In this document: in pieces, positions 50,498 through 64,000 of the stretch
Numbering within the stretch: the stretch's first letter is position 1
How the letters are laid out: each line of letters opens with the position of its first letter
Origin: Pontiella desulfatans
GTDB taxonomy: Bacteria > Verrucomicrobiota > Kiritimatiellia > Kiritimatiellales > Pontiellaceae
DNA: 64,000 nt
NCBI RefSeq assembly: GCF_900890425.1
Contig: NZ_CAAHFG010000003.1
Coordinates: 806,001-870,000, forward strand
Direction of reading: 5' to 3'
Notes under the pieces: generated by a model
Databases searched by the model: none
The model's input: the letters and a program-made list of their open reading frames with translations, nothing else
Told to the model about the DNA's origin: nothing
Position numbers and translations under genes: made by a program

Positions 50498-52393
50498 ATG
50501 GATGTTGTTGAACGGGTAGGGGTGCCAATGACCACGCTGGACTGGTCAATCATCGGTGTGTTTTTTGTGATCGTGATTGGAATCGGTGTATGGCAATCGC
50601 GACAGGCGGGCAAGAGCTCTGCCGATTTTTTCCTCGGAGGCCGTGGCATGCCCTGGTGGTTGCTGGGGGTGTCGATGGTGGCCTGCACTTTTTCTGCCGA
50701 CACACCGAATCTCGTTTGCGGACTCGTCCGCGAAGGGGGCGTTGCAAAAAACTGGTTCTGGTGGGCCTTTCTTATTACCGGTATGGTGACGGTGTTTATC
50801 TATGCCAAGCTTTGGCGCCGTTCCGGAGTGATGACGGACCTGGAATTCTACGAGTTGCGCTATGGCGGAAAACCAGCCTCTTTTCTGCGCGGCTTCCGGG
50901 CGGTTTATCTGGGGGTCTTTTTTAATGTGCTGATCATGGCGACCGTAACGCTGGCCATTATCAAATACGGCCAGCTCCTGTTTGGTATTCCGAAATGGCA
51001 GTGTGTGGTGTTCGGTTCGGTTGGCGTTGTCATTTATGCTACGCTAGGCGGCATCAAAGGCTGCATCTGGGCCGACTTTTTCCAGTATTCCATCGCGATG
51101 TTCGGGGCGGTCTGGGCGGCGATCCACTCCGTCAAGGAGGCTGGAATTGCCGCAACAGGTGCAGCCGAAGGTTTTGGTCTTGCCGGACTGCTGGAACATG
51201 CCAACGTTGCGGATAAACTGAATATTTTTCCGGACTTCAACGATCCCAATCTGTGGGTGCCGATGCTGCTGATGCCCCTGGCAGTGCAGTGGTGGGCGGC
51301 GTGGTATCCCGGTGCCGAGCCCGGTGGCGGGGGCTATATTGCCCAGCGTATGCTTTCAGCCAAGGATGAAAAGAATGCGGTGGGGGCAACGCTCTTCTTC
51401 AACTTCGCGCACTATGCCCTGCGCCCCTGGCCGTGGATCATCGTAGCGCTTGCATCGCTGGTGGTCTATCCCGAGGTGGCCGATATTTCCAGCACCTTCG
51501 GGCACGTCGATGAAAGCATCATCGGCCATGATATTGCCTATCCGGCGATGATCTCCAAGCTTAGTCCGGGCTTCCTCGGTCTTGTGATTGCATCAATTAT
51601 TGCGGCCTACATGTCGACCATCGGTACGCACCTGAACTGGGGTTCGTCCTATGCCGTGAATGATTTCTATAAACGTTTCGTAAATAAAGAAGCGACAGAA
51701 AAAGAGATGGTGCGTATGGGCCGCATCTGCACCGTTGCGCTGATGATCCTGGCAGGGGCTTTATCGCTTGCGCTGACCGATGCCACACAGGCGTTCAACC
51801 TGCTGCTGTTGTCCGGTGCCGGTTCGGGAGCGATTTATCTGTTGCGCTGGTTCTGGTGGCGTATTAATGCCTACAGTGAAATTTTTGCGATGGTCTTCAC
51901 GACCGTGGTGGCGGTCGTATTGACCTTTGCCTTTAACGGCGAGCGCGAGGCACTGCTGGATATTCAGTTCGGTGATTTTCTGCTGGCCGGCGGCAGTGTG
52001 AAATTCCTGATTGCGGTGCTTGGCACCACCATCGCCTGGATCGTCGGTACACTGGTGACGCCGCCGGAATCTGAGGATACATTACGCACGTTTTACCGTA
52101 AGTGCCAACCCGGCGGACCCGGTTGGAAAAAGCTGATTGATAAGGCGGTTTCCGAGGGAGACATGATCGACGGCGAAGAGCATGGCAAGGCCTGGGAAGT
52201 GCCGCTTGAAATTCTCTGTGTATTTATCGGCTGTGCATTTGTCTACTGCTCCCTGTTCTGTATCGGAAGTTTCATCTATGGAGCGACGGTTCGCGGCATT
52301 ATATTAGGTGCAGTGGCTGCCGGTTCGGCGATCTTCCTGTTTTCAGTATGGGGTCGACTCCATACGCATGAATCGAAATCGAACAACGTATGA
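50498..52393 (+). CDS. Sodium:solute symporter (SSS family)
   Basis: 631 residues from ATG 50498, with AAGGAGAATAGG upstream; an alternative start at 50528 (MTTLDWSI) also works. About 13-14 membrane segments. Typical family pieces: FFLGGRGMPWWLLGVSMVAC followed by TFSADTPN, ATLGGIKGCIWADFFQYSIA, and MSTIGTHLNWGSSYAVNDFY. SSS (2.A.21) proteins import sugars, amino acids or sialic acid with sodium. A C-terminal soluble part with PPESEDTLRTFYRKCQPGGP is common in PVC and Bacteroidetes members linked to carbohydrate use. It is the only transporter in the window and presumably imports the mono- or disaccharides made by the neighbouring GH20, GH2 and sulfatases. Confidence 0.93.
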   Translation: MDVVERVGVPMTTLDWSIIGVFFVIVIGIGVWQSRQAGKSSADFFLGGRGMPWWLLGVSMVACTFSADTPNLVCGLVREGGVAKNWFWWAFLITGMVTVFIYAKLWRRSGVMTDLEFYELRYGGKPASFLRGFRAVYLGVFFNVLIMATVTLAIIKYGQLLFGIPKWQCVVFGSVGVVIYATLGGIKGCIWADFFQYSIAMFGAVWAAIHSVKEAGIAATGAAEGFGLAGLLEHANVADKLNIFPDFNDPNLWVPMLLMPLAVQWWAAWYPGAEPGGGGYIAQRMLSAKDEKNAVGATLFFNFAHYALRPWPWIIVALASLVVYPEVADISSTFGHVDESIIGHDIAYPAMISKLSPGFLGLVIASIIAAYMSTIGTHLNWGSSYAVNDFYKRFVNKEATEKEMVRMGRICTVALMILAGALSLALTDATQAFNLLLLSGAGSGAIYLLRWFWWRINAYSEIFAMVFTTVVAVVLTFAFNGEREALLDIQFGDFLLAGGSVKFLIAVLGTTIAWIVGTLVTPPESEDTLRTFYRKCQPGGPGWKKLIDKAVSEGDMIDGEEHGKAWEVPLEILCVFIGCAFVYCSLFCIGSFIYGATVRGIILGAVAAGSAIFLFSVWGRLHTHESKSNNV

Positions 52394-52420
52394 ACTGTTC
52401 ATCGGCTCTAAGGAAATCTC

Positions 52421-57149
<4,729 letters not shown>

Positions 57150-57150
<1 letters not shown>

Positions 57151-58187
57151 TGAACAAGCGCGCTTTTTTCATATTCGCTGCAGCTGCCCTGCTGGTCGCC
57201 GGCGCGGTACAGGCCGGCGCCCCCAACATTGTCTGGATTATGCTGGAGGACTGGTGTCCGGATCTTTCCTGTTATGGAACCAAAGGGATTGAAACACCGG
57301 TCTGTGATCAACTGGCGGCCGAGGGGGTTCGTTACGAAAATGCCTTCTGTACGGCGCCGGTCTGTTCTACCTCACGTTCGGCCATGATGACCGGTTTTCA
57401 TCAGAATTATATCGGGGCGAACCAGCATCGGACAGCGCGGAAAATGCAGCGTCCGCTGCCGGAAGGAATCAAACCGCTTCCGGTTCGTTTAAAAGAGGCG
57501 GGTTATTATACCTGTCTGTTTAAAGGACGGAAAACCGACTGTAATTTCAAAACGCCGCTGGGCTTTGACTCCACGAAGGGTTGGGGCGGCCGCGCGAAGG
57601 ATCAGCCGTTCTTTGCGCAGATCACACTGGCCGGGACCCATCGTACCTGGCAGCGCGATCCGCAGCGTCCGATTGATCCGGCGGAGATCGAACTGCCGCC
57701 TTATTATGCCGATACGCCGCTGGCCCGGCGGGACTGGGCGAACGGCCTGGAGCAGATGCAGCTGTGCGACCGGGAGATCGGAGCGATTCTTAACCAACTG
57801 GAGAAGGAAGGCCTGTCGGAAAATACACTGGTGATCGTGATTGGAGACAACGGCCGCTGCCACATTCGAGGAAAGCAGTTTATGTATGATCCGGGATTGC
57901 AGGTACCGGTGATTATGCGCTGGCCGGGGGGGATTGAGCCGGGACAGATAAACCGCGGTTTAATTCAGACGATTGATATTTCCGCCACCATCCTGCAGGC
58001 AACCGGAGCGACGACCGAGACACCCCTGCACGGAAAGGACTTGCTAGGACCGGATCCGGTTAAACGAAAATATGTTTTTGCCGCACGCGACAAGATGGAT
58101 GATACCCACGATGCGATGCGCATGATTCGTTCTAAAGACTATAAGTTGATTCACATTCATCCCATAGGTGGTGCTGACGGAGAGTAA
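57150..58187 (+). pseudogene. S1 sulfatase, N-terminal part, disrupted by IS4-family insertion
   Basis: Signal peptide about 1-22, then APNIVWIMLEDWCPDLSCYG, the formylglycine motif CSTSR at Cys72 (Thr where Pro or Ala is usual), and IGDNGRCHIRGKQFMYDPGL. The authentic sequence runs through RMIRSKDYKLIH and is cut at 58153; ten codons of insertion-sequence DNA then lead to a stop at 58187. The missing 150-odd residues are found in frame after the element at 59609-60073. The start overlaps the GH2 stop by one base. The protein as encoded lacks the C-terminal subdomain and is presumably inactive; the insertion may also be polar on the downstream sulfatases. Confidence 0.9.
58143..58153 (+). repeat. 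Target-site duplication, left copy
   Basis: AAGTTGATTCA, identical to 59609-59619; both encode KLIH of the sulfatase. Confidence 0.85.
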
Positions 58188-59608
58188 AACCCCGTTTTTG
58201 TTAAGGTTTCTGATGTCCGATTCATTTAGTCAATTCCGATTTTTTGTTGAAGGTTAACCATGGTTCCGCGCTTTGTGCATATGGCTGTCCCACAGCTCTT
58301 AGACAAACCCCGGCAGATACGCCTGTTCCGGCGCACCCCGTATGCGGCCGGGCGGTTTGGCTGTCCCATAGGAATCCAGCAAGGCGGGCAGGTTCCACCG
58401 GCGCCAAAGCACCGCGCGCACAACAGTGAACTGCCGCTTGAAGCTGTGCTCCCATCCGTGCATGAACGCGAGGCAGCGCATCAGCAGGTGGACCAGCAGC
58501 CCCATCCAGATCTGCCAGCGCACGGCGTTGGCGCTGTAGCCCAGGAAGTCGGAGAGTTGGAGCGTCTGCTTGATCTCCTTGAAGAACACCTCGATGTCCC
58601 AGCGGCAACGGTAGAGTTCGGCGACCGTCCACGCGCTCCACTCCAGGTGATTGGTGATGAAGGCGATTTCGACATCCTTGCCGTTAATCTCGACCAGCGC
58701 CACGACCCGGCGCAACTCGCACGGATAGGCTTTCTTCGATGCTTCGACCACCATCTCGATGACCTCGTCGCGCAGGATGCGCTTGTGCCCGGTGGTTTCG
58801 AGGGTGCGCACCACCTTGTACTGCATGTTGTCCTTCGCCCGGCCAACCCACCAGACACCGTGCGTTGTTAGCTCGAAAAGAAGCTTGAACTTGTTGTAGG
58901 CCTTGTCGAACACGGCGATTTCACCGGGTTTGAGCTCGGCGCACAGGCTTTGGGTCATCGTGCTGTCATGGTGCTTCGCCGTGTCGATGATGGCGCACCG
59001 GGGCAGGAAGCTTTGCAGGTCGAGGCGCAGGTGGCACTTGGCCGCAGCCTTGCGGCGGCGATGCTTCGCCCAGTCCATGCAGTTGGCGACGAGCTGGATC
59101 GTGGTCGAGTCCAGCGCATGGATCGTCTTGCTGAAGCGCCGGAGGTATCCGCGCCGAACCTTGCCCTTCGCGAAGCCCGGGACTGTATCCATCAGATGCT
59201 TCATCATGCACCAGTAGAGCTCTTCGGCCATGTCCGCGTTGCGGATCTTGTTCGCGTGGCTCAGGTTGTTACGCGACGGAGGAACCGCGCCGCGGATGGT
59301 AGAGAGCGCCGCCGCGTTCATCTGGAGCGCGTCGCACACATCGTTGAGTCCGAGTGCATGGGAGAAGTGGGCGTACAGCAAAGAAACCACATGGCTCCAC
59401 GGCGTGTACGTCCGGCTTTGAATGTCCACGCCATGCTTCTGCGCAAGGCTCGACACCATGTGTCCGGGAATCAGATTGCACAATTGTTTCAAGGTTGTAT
59501 ACCTATGTCCGGCTGGCTTGTGTTTATGTTGTTTTTTCATACCCTCCGAGTGGAGGATTTCAACGGCACATGCCAGCCTTTTTTTTCAATATCTATGGGA
59601 TGACAATG
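58154..59608 (-). mobile_element. IS4-family insertion sequence (1455 bp)
   Basis: Bounded by an 11-bp target duplication. The ends are imperfect inverted repeats: the left begins CATTCATCCCATAG and the reverse complement of the right end begins CATTGTCATCCCATAG, sharing CATCCCATAG. One transposase gene fills the element on the - strand. Size, target duplication length and YREK transposase all agree with IS4 (ISPepr1-like or similar). The matching target duplication and full-length transposase indicate a recent insertion. Confidence 0.9.
58299..59540 (-). CDS. IS4-family transposase
   Basis: 413 residues. DDE catalytic residues are visible: HALDSTTIQLVANC (first Asp), EIAVFDKAYNKFKLLFEL (second Asp) and YRCRWDIEVFFKEIKQTL, which fits the IS4 signature Y-x2-R-x3-E-x6-K exactly. 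The N-terminal part (PWSHVVSLLYAHFSHALGLN, DVCDALQ) is a DUF4372-like helical region. The frame appears intact end to end, so the element may be active. It lies wholly inside the insertion element in opposite orientation to the sulfatase it splits. Confidence 0.93.
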   Translation of the reverse strand: MKKQHKHKPAGHRYTTLKQLCNLIPGHMVSSLAQKHGVDIQSRTYTPWSHVVSLLYAHFSHALGLNDVCDALQMNAAALSTIRGAVPPSRNNLSHANKIRNADMAEELYWCMMKHLMDTVPGFAKGKVRRGYLRRFSKTIHALDSTTIQLVANCMDWAKHRRRKAAAKCHLRLDLQSFLPRCAIIDTAKHHDSTMTQSLCAELKPGEIAVFDKAYNKFKLLFELTTHGVWWVGRAKDNMQYKVVRTLETTGHKRILRDEVIEMVVEASKKAYPCELRRVVALVEINGKDVEIAFITNHLEWSAWTVAELYRCRWDIEVFFKEIKQTLQLSDFLGYSANAVRWQIWMGLLVHLLMRCLAFMHGWEHSFKRQFTVVRAVLWRRWNLPALLDSYGTAKPPGRIRGAPEQAYLPGFV

Positions 59609-59619
59609 AAGTTGATTCA
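59609..59619 (+). repeat. Target-site duplication, right copy
   Basis: AAGTTGATTCA, identical to 58143-58153. Confidence 0.85.
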
Positions 59620-60073
59620 TAACCTGATGCCGGAGCGGGCCTATCTGCAGCTGAATGAATATAAGGAAAAGATGTATCCGATGCTGGCGGAGATGAATGT
59701 GTTGCATATGCAGGGTAAACTGAATCCGGCACAGGCGGCTTTCTTTGCACCGAATAAACCGGAATTCGAACTTTTCGATCTGCAGGCTGATCCGCATGAA
59801 ATCAGTAACCTGGCTGATCAACCGGCTTATGCAACCGTAAAAGAAGAGTTGCTGGATGAGCTGAACCGCTGGCGGGCGTCGATAAAGGATGAGGGCGTGA
59901 CAGACGCTTTTCGTAGCGGGGGGAGGCCAGCTGATTATCCGACGCGGAGCGAGGCGGAGTGGCAGGATGCCGTTACCAAGTGGGAACCGTGGGTATTCCG
60001 TGCGCCTGATGCCAAGGTGCCGCATCCCTTTTCGACGCATGGCGCCAAGAAGAACAAAGGAAAGAAACTCTGA
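59609..60073 (+). pseudogene. S1 sulfatase, C-terminal part, separated by IS4-family insertion
   Basis: The frame resumes KLIHNLMPERAYLQLNEYKE and carries the typical sulfatase ending FELFDLQADPHEISNLADQP, finishing HGAKKNKGKKL. Joined to 57150-58153 with one copy of the 11-bp duplication removed, it restores a sulfatase of about 490 residues. An ATG at 59600 inside the element is in frame but there is no convincing ribosome site. The lysine-rich tail matches those of neighbouring operon proteins. Confidence 0.88.
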
Positions 60074-60074
60074 T

Positions 60075-60872
60075 ATGAACGGCAAAATTCGAGTAAAACT
60101 TTTTCACGGTGTCGCGATGCTGCTGATGGCCGGGGGTGTTTATGCATTAAAGCCGAATGTGGTCATCATTTATGGGGATGATGTTGGGTACGGCGATGTG
60201 GGTGCGTATGGCAGTAAACTGATCCCGACGCCGAACATTGACCGGCTGGCGGCTGAAGGGCTGCGCTTTACCGATGGACATTGTTCAGCCGGCACCTGCA
60301 CCCCGTCGCGCTATTCGCTGCTGACCGGTGTGCACGGTTTCCGCCACGGTGTGGCGGTACTGCCTCCCAATGCGCCGCTGACGATTTCAACGGAAGCTTT
60401 TACGCTGCCTGAACTGTTCCGGCAGGCCGGCTATACCGCCGGGGTGGTAGGGAAATGGCATTTGGGGATTGGTGCCAAAGGAACACCGGTAGATTGGAAC
60501 GGCGAGGTGAAGCCGGGACCGCTGGAGATCGATTTTATTTCATCCTTTGCCGCCTTATTGGAGGAGGAGGTGCCTGCAGGTGAGGCGCTGGACAGTCGGA
60601 ATATGCTCGGCGCGCTGCTGGGCAAGGATCCGGACGGTCTGCCCTTTATGATTGAAGAGGCCGAAAAACGGCGGGCGCTGCGCCGGGGGGACTGGAAATA
60701 TATTTCGGCCTCGAAAGGGAAGAAAAATCGGGGTGGCGGGCCGGCAGAACTCTATAACCTTAAAAACGATCCCGGTGAAACCCGGAATGTAATTGCCGAT
60801 TTTCCGGAAAAAGCGGCCGCGATGCAGGCGGAACTGAGGCAGCTGATTGAGCAGAAGGGTATTCGGAAATGA
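60075..60872 (+). pseudogene. S1 sulfatase with large internal deletion
   Basis: 265 residues from ATG 60075; related proteins run about 450-520. The N-terminal third is normal: signal peptide to about 25, PNVVIIYGDDVGYGDVGAYG, CTPSR at Cys75, GYTAGVVGKWHLG. At about residue 155 (near 60540) the sequence jumps from KPGPLEIDFI to SFAALLEEEVPAGEALDSRN and ends with the usual DWKYI...ELYNLKNDPGETRNVI. The region with the second metal-binding DNG and the substrate His/Lys is missing, but the frame is kept. Activity is unlikely. It may be an in-frame deletion allele. It overlaps the next gene by four bases (ATGA). Confidence 0.8.
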
Positions 60873-62272
60873 AAACGTGGATGATGGTAATGCTCTGTTG
60901 TGTCGGGACGGCTTTCGGTCGGCCTAATATAATCTATATCAATGCGGATGATCTGGGGGTGATGGATGTGGGCTTTAACAGTTCCCGTTACCATACCCCG
61001 CATATTGACCGTTTACGGGCAGAGGGGATGCTGTTTACGGAAGCCTATGCACCGGCGGCCAACTGTGCGCCGAGCCGGGCCTGTGTCATGAGCGGGCAGT
61101 ATGCACCTCGGCACGGCGTCTATACCGTGGGCAATTCGGACCGGGGAAAATCGCAGCAGCGAAAGCTGGTGCCCGTCCGGAATACACTGCATTTGAATCC
61201 GGACAACCTGACCCTCGCCGGGGCGCTTCAGGCGGGGGGATATAAAACGATTCATCTGGGAAAATGGCATCTGGGTGAGGATCCGATACGGCAGGGCTTT
61301 GATGTCAATATCGGTGGAGATACCTCGGGCGGACCTTCCGGCGGCGGTTATTTTTCCCCGTTTAAAAGCGGCCCGATGAAGCCGTTCAGTGACCAATATC
61401 CAGAAGGTACCCACCGGGTGGACATTTTTTCCGACCAGGCGATCCGGTTTATGCGCGAAAATAAAGAGCATCCCTTTTTTATGCACATGGCCTATTATTC
61501 AGTGCATACCCGGCTTGAGGCAGTGCCGGAGTTTGTGGACAAGTATGAGGGCCGGCCGGTCCATGCGGTTTATGCCTCCATGATCGAAAAGATGGACGAA
61601 GGTATCGGCCGCATTCTCACGGAACTTGAAACGCTGGGGTTGAAGGAAAATACACTGGTACTGTTTTGTTCGGACAACGGGGGGATTTGCAAAATTTCCA
61701 AACAGACGCCGTTCCGGGCGGGCAAGGGGTCGTATTTTGAGGGGGGAATCCGCGAACCGCTTGTGGTTCGGTGGCCGGGAAAAGTGGCTGCGGATTCGAC
61801 CTGCTCGGTGCCGGTGATCGGGACCGATTTTTATCCTACATTTCTTGAAGCGGCGGGGCTTCCGGTTCCGAAGGGAAAGGTGCTGGACGGGATAAGCCTG
61901 CTCTCGTTGCTGACCGGTCAGGATGAATTTCCCGAACGAATGCTGTTCTGGCATTTTCCGGTTTACCTGCAGGCTTATTCCGGAGTCGAGGATGATTCGC
62001 ATGATCCGCTCTACCGCACCCGCCCCGGATCCGCCCTGCGCTTCGGGAAATGGAAGTTTCATGAATATTTTGAGGACGGGCGGATTGAGCTTTATGATCT
62101 GGAAGCCGATATCGGCGAGCGGAATAATCTGGCATCGCTTTATCCGGAAAAAGCCCGGGAACTTCATGCGGAGATGAAACGGTGGCGGGCGACGATGGAG
62201 GCACCGGTGCCGACGGAGTTGAACCCGAAGTATAAGCCCGGTGAGAATAAACGAAAAAAGAAGAATCAATGA
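60869..62272 (+). CDS. Secreted S1 sulfatase
   Basis: 467 residues; signal peptide about 1-17 (ends TAFG). RPNIIYINADDLGVMDVGFN, formylglycine motif CAPSR (Cys66), HLGKWHLGEDP, FFMHMAYYSVHTRLEAVPEF, LFCSDNGGICK and GSYFEGGIREPLVVRWPGK show a complete S1 fold. It ends KPGENKRKKKNQ, another lysine-rich tail. Starts and stops overlap both neighbours by four bases (ATGA), so it is part of one coupled operon. The sulfated position cannot be predicted from sequence alone. Confidence 0.93.
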   Translation: MKTWMMVMLCCVGTAFGRPNIIYINADDLGVMDVGFNSSRYHTPHIDRLRAEGMLFTEAYAPAANCAPSRACVMSGQYAPRHGVYTVGNSDRGKSQQRKLVPVRNTLHLNPDNLTLAGALQAGGYKTIHLGKWHLGEDPIRQGFDVNIGGDTSGGPSGGGYFSPFKSGPMKPFSDQYPEGTHRVDIFSDQAIRFMRENKEHPFFMHMAYYSVHTRLEAVPEFVDKYEGRPVHAVYASMIEKMDEGIGRILTELETLGLKENTLVLFCSDNGGICKISKQTPFRAGKGSYFEGGIREPLVVRWPGKVAADSTCSVPVIGTDFYPTFLEAAGLPVPKGKVLDGISLLSLLTGQDEFPERMLFWHFPVYLQAYSGVEDDSHDPLYRTRPGSALRFGKWKFHEYFEDGRIELYDLEADIGERNNLASLYPEKARELHAEMKRWRATMEAPVPTELNPKYKPGENKRKKKNQ

Positions 62273-63627
62273 AGACAATCCTTTTTACCTTATGGTGTGT
62301 CGCAACGGTCTGTTTTTCCGGCGACGTGCCGAATGTGCTGCTGATTGTGGCGGATGATCTGGGGTACAGTGACCTCTCGTGTTACGGCAATGATCGCGTG
62401 CAGACGCCCAATATCGACAAACTGGCGGAGCAGGGGATGCGCATGACCCAATTCTATGCGGCGGGGCCGGTCTGTACACCGACGCGCGCATCGATTGTTA
62501 CCGGAAAATATCCGCTGCGTTACAATATTGAATCGATTTTCCGGGACCGGGGTGAATACCTGCCCGCTGGACACTCGTTGCCGCAGTTAATGAAAGATGC
62601 CGGTTATACCACGGCCCTGGTCGGAAAGTGGCATCTGGGCGGTTTGCGCCTTAAAGACCGTGAACGGCGTGATGAGGTAGATGGTCCCCACGAGCATGGC
62701 TACGAGCACTATCTCTGTCAGATCGAGGAGCATCCGCTGCGTACGGAATATTTCAAACGGGGCGATCTCTATTCCCGCGGTGGAACCTGCCTGCTGGAAA
62801 ACGAGCAGCCGATGGATGAAAATCATCGATACTTTTCCATGTTCTTTACTGATATCATGGGGGAGGAAACGATTCGGCTGATTAACATCTTTAATGAACA
62901 GGATAAACCATTCTTTATTCATGCCAATTTCCAGGTTCCGCATCTGCCGCTGGAGCGCGCACCGGAACCGCACTGGAGTGCGACTGCGGAAGACGGACTT
63001 TCGGAAGAGCAACATCGGATCCGATCAATGCTGGCAAGGTTGGATTATCAGATCGGCCGCATTTTTGATGTGGTAGAGGATAACACGCTGATCATTTTCA
63101 CTTCCGATAACGGGGGGCACAAATTCTCCAACAATGGGCCGTGGCGCGGAATCAAGAGTGATCTTTACGAAGGTGGCATCCGTGTGCCGTTCATCGTCTG
63201 GTGGCCGGGACATATGGAGGCGGGCAGTATCTCGGATGAACGGGGGCATAGTAACGATATTCTTCCGACGCTCTGTGCGGCGGCGGGGATCGTGCTTCCG
63301 GCCGATGAAAATTTTGATGGTCAAAATCTTCTTCCGTTGCTTGAAGGCGATTTCCTCGACCGTTCCGCCCAGCCGGAATTCTGGTATTTTGATAAAAACC
63401 AGGGACGTAAAAAGAAGAAGCCTGGGACGCTCACGGGCGCAATACGCCTTGGCGACTGGAAGCTGCTGACGGCCTATGGAGAACCGAAGGAACTCTACAA
63501 CCTGACGGATGATCCGCAGGAAAAAATAAATCGTATGACCGATATGCCGGAAAAGACGGCCGAGCTGGCGGAACTGTTGGCCAACTGGCTGGCGGAGCCG
63601 CGTAACACATACAAAACCGCGAGATAG
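62269..63627 (+). CDS. Secreted S1 sulfatase
   Basis: 452 residues; signal peptide about 1-18. VPNVLLIVADDLGYSDLSCY, formylglycine motif CTPTR (Cys69), LVGKWHLGGLRL, FFIHANFQVPHLPLERAPEP, IFTSDNGGHKFSNNGPWRGI and LYEGGIRVPFIVWWPG are all present. An internal lysine patch (NQGRKKKKPGTL) sits near residue 385 rather than at the C-terminus. It overlaps the preceding gene by four bases and is followed four bases later by the next sulfatase start. Substrate position unknown; operon context suggests the same N-acetylhexosamine/galactose glycan. Confidence 0.93.
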   Translation: MKTILFTLWCVATVCFSGDVPNVLLIVADDLGYSDLSCYGNDRVQTPNIDKLAEQGMRMTQFYAAGPVCTPTRASIVTGKYPLRYNIESIFRDRGEYLPAGHSLPQLMKDAGYTTALVGKWHLGGLRLKDRERRDEVDGPHEHGYEHYLCQIEEHPLRTEYFKRGDLYSRGGTCLLENEQPMDENHRYFSMFFTDIMGEETIRLINIFNEQDKPFFIHANFQVPHLPLERAPEPHWSATAEDGLSEEQHRIRSMLARLDYQIGRIFDVVEDNTLIIFTSDNGGHKFSNNGPWRGIKSDLYEGGIRVPFIVWWPGHMEAGSISDERGHSNDILPTLCAAAGIVLPADENFDGQNLLPLLEGDFLDRSAQPEFWYFDKNQGRKKKKPGTLTGAIRLGDWKLLTAYGEPKELYNLTDDPQEKINRMTDMPEKTAELAELLANWLAEPRNTYKTAR

Positions 63628-63631
63628 AGAG

Positions 63632-64000
63632 ATGAAGCGAATAACATTTATCCTGCTGATGGTTTCGACTGCAATTTGCAGTCAGGCCCGGATGCCCAAT
63701 ATTATCTATATTCTGGCTGATGATCTGGGATACGGTGATTTAGGTTGCTACGGGCAGGAAAAGATTAAAACTCCGAATATTGATGCCCTGGCGACGCAGG
63801 GCATGCGTTTCACTCAGCACTACAGCGGACAGGCGGTTTGTGCTCCGTCGCGTTGCTCTTTCCTGACCGGGCTGCATCAGGGGCATGCCTATATCCGCAA
63901 CAACAAAGAACTTCCGCATGAGGGACAGGTTCCGATTCCTGCCGATAGCTTCACGATGGCCAAGATGCTGAAGACGAAAGGGTATGCGACGGCCTGCGTC
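63632..64000 (+). CDS. Secreted S1 sulfatase (3' partial)
   Basis: Starts ATG 63632, four bases after the previous stop, with GAGAGA upstream. Signal peptide MKRITFILLMVSTAICSQA, then MPNIIYILADDLGYGDLGCY, the formylglycine motif CAPSR (Cys70) and FLTGLHQGHAYIRNNKELPH. The frame runs off the end of the window after 123 codons. The HQGHA segment after the active site resembles the sulfatases at 14886 and 25475, so it may belong to the same subfamily. Confidence 0.9.
   Translation, partial: MKRITFILLMVSTAICSQARMPNIIYILADDLGYGDLGCYGQEKIKTPNIDALATQGMRFTQHYSGQAVCAPSRCSFLTGLHQGHAYIRNNKELPHEGQVPIPADSFTMAKMLKTKGYATACV

Noticed and set aside
58260-59603. Open + strand frames opposite the IS4 transposase
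   Set aside because: The - strand frame has the full DDE/YREK signature; the + strand frames have no family resemblance.

Overview
The window looks like a piece of a PVC-superphylum chromosome, most plausibly a Kiritimatiellota (Pontiella-like) marine or anaerobic polysaccharide degrader. That assignment is inferred from content, not from a marker gene. The content is a dense run of secreted S1-type sulfatases, three GH29 alpha-L-fucosidase-like enzymes, right-handed beta-helix proteins, GH2, GH20 and a beta-propeller glycosidase, large multidomain exoproteins sharing a short C-terminal module, and a PEP-CTERM protein. Nearly all genuine genes lie on the + strand. Only the two transposases lie on the - strand.

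Layout. 1-6.3 kb: two large beta-helix exoproteins, the first cut by the window edge. 6.4-11.6 kb: a ruined defence/mobile island. It holds a DNA-methyltransferase relic (N- and C-terminus joined), a KilA-N relic, a tiny ribbon-helix-helix-like ORF, an intact lower-GC reverse transcriptase of the unknown-group/antiviral type, a BRO-N relic, an IS110-family element and the N-terminal debris of a DEAD/DEAH helicase. 11.7-33.3 kb: a duplicated sulfatase region. A sulfatase pair (11735-18236) followed by a secreted endonuclease/exonuclease/phosphatase-family protein (18571-20520) recurs as a truncated plus intact sulfatase pair (24257-28804) and a second nuclease copy with a premature stop (30994-32751). 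Two GH29 genes, a Big-like protein and several orphan C-terminal fragments sit between. 33.4-48.3 kb: a GH141-like beta-helix protein, a gingipain-like C25 peptidase, a secreted SUMF1-domain protein, a TonB-like membrane protein, a third GH29, a beta-propeller glycosidase, and two paralogous secreted proteins of which one carries a PEP-CTERM anchor. 48.4-64 kb: a tightly packed operon of GH20, CBM9-like protein, sodium:solute symporter, sulfatase, GH2, and then five more sulfatases. One of those is split by an IS4-family element, one has an internal deletion and the last is cut by the window end.

How it fits together (inference). The first 46 kb reads as an extracellular system against a sulfated, fucose-rich polysaccharide such as fucoidan: sulfatases desulfate, GH29 and GH141-like enzymes remove fucose, and large modular exoproteins bind or cut the polymer. 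The last 16 kb reads as a separate locus for a sulfated glycan containing N-acetylhexosamine and galactose (keratan-sulfate-like or mucin-like), with import by an SSS symporter rather than SusCD. Every intact sulfatase has a Cys-type formylglycine motif, so a maturase must exist outside the window. The SUMF1-domain protein here is secreted and lacks one of the two cysteines expected of an aerobic formylglycine-generating enzyme.

The most notable points are the intact reverse transcriptase inside a decayed defence island, the segmental duplication with its scars (chimeric junction, nonsense mutation, orphan modules), a C-terminal module shared by almost all large exoproteins, and lysine-rich C-terminal tails shared by unrelated enzymes of the last operon.
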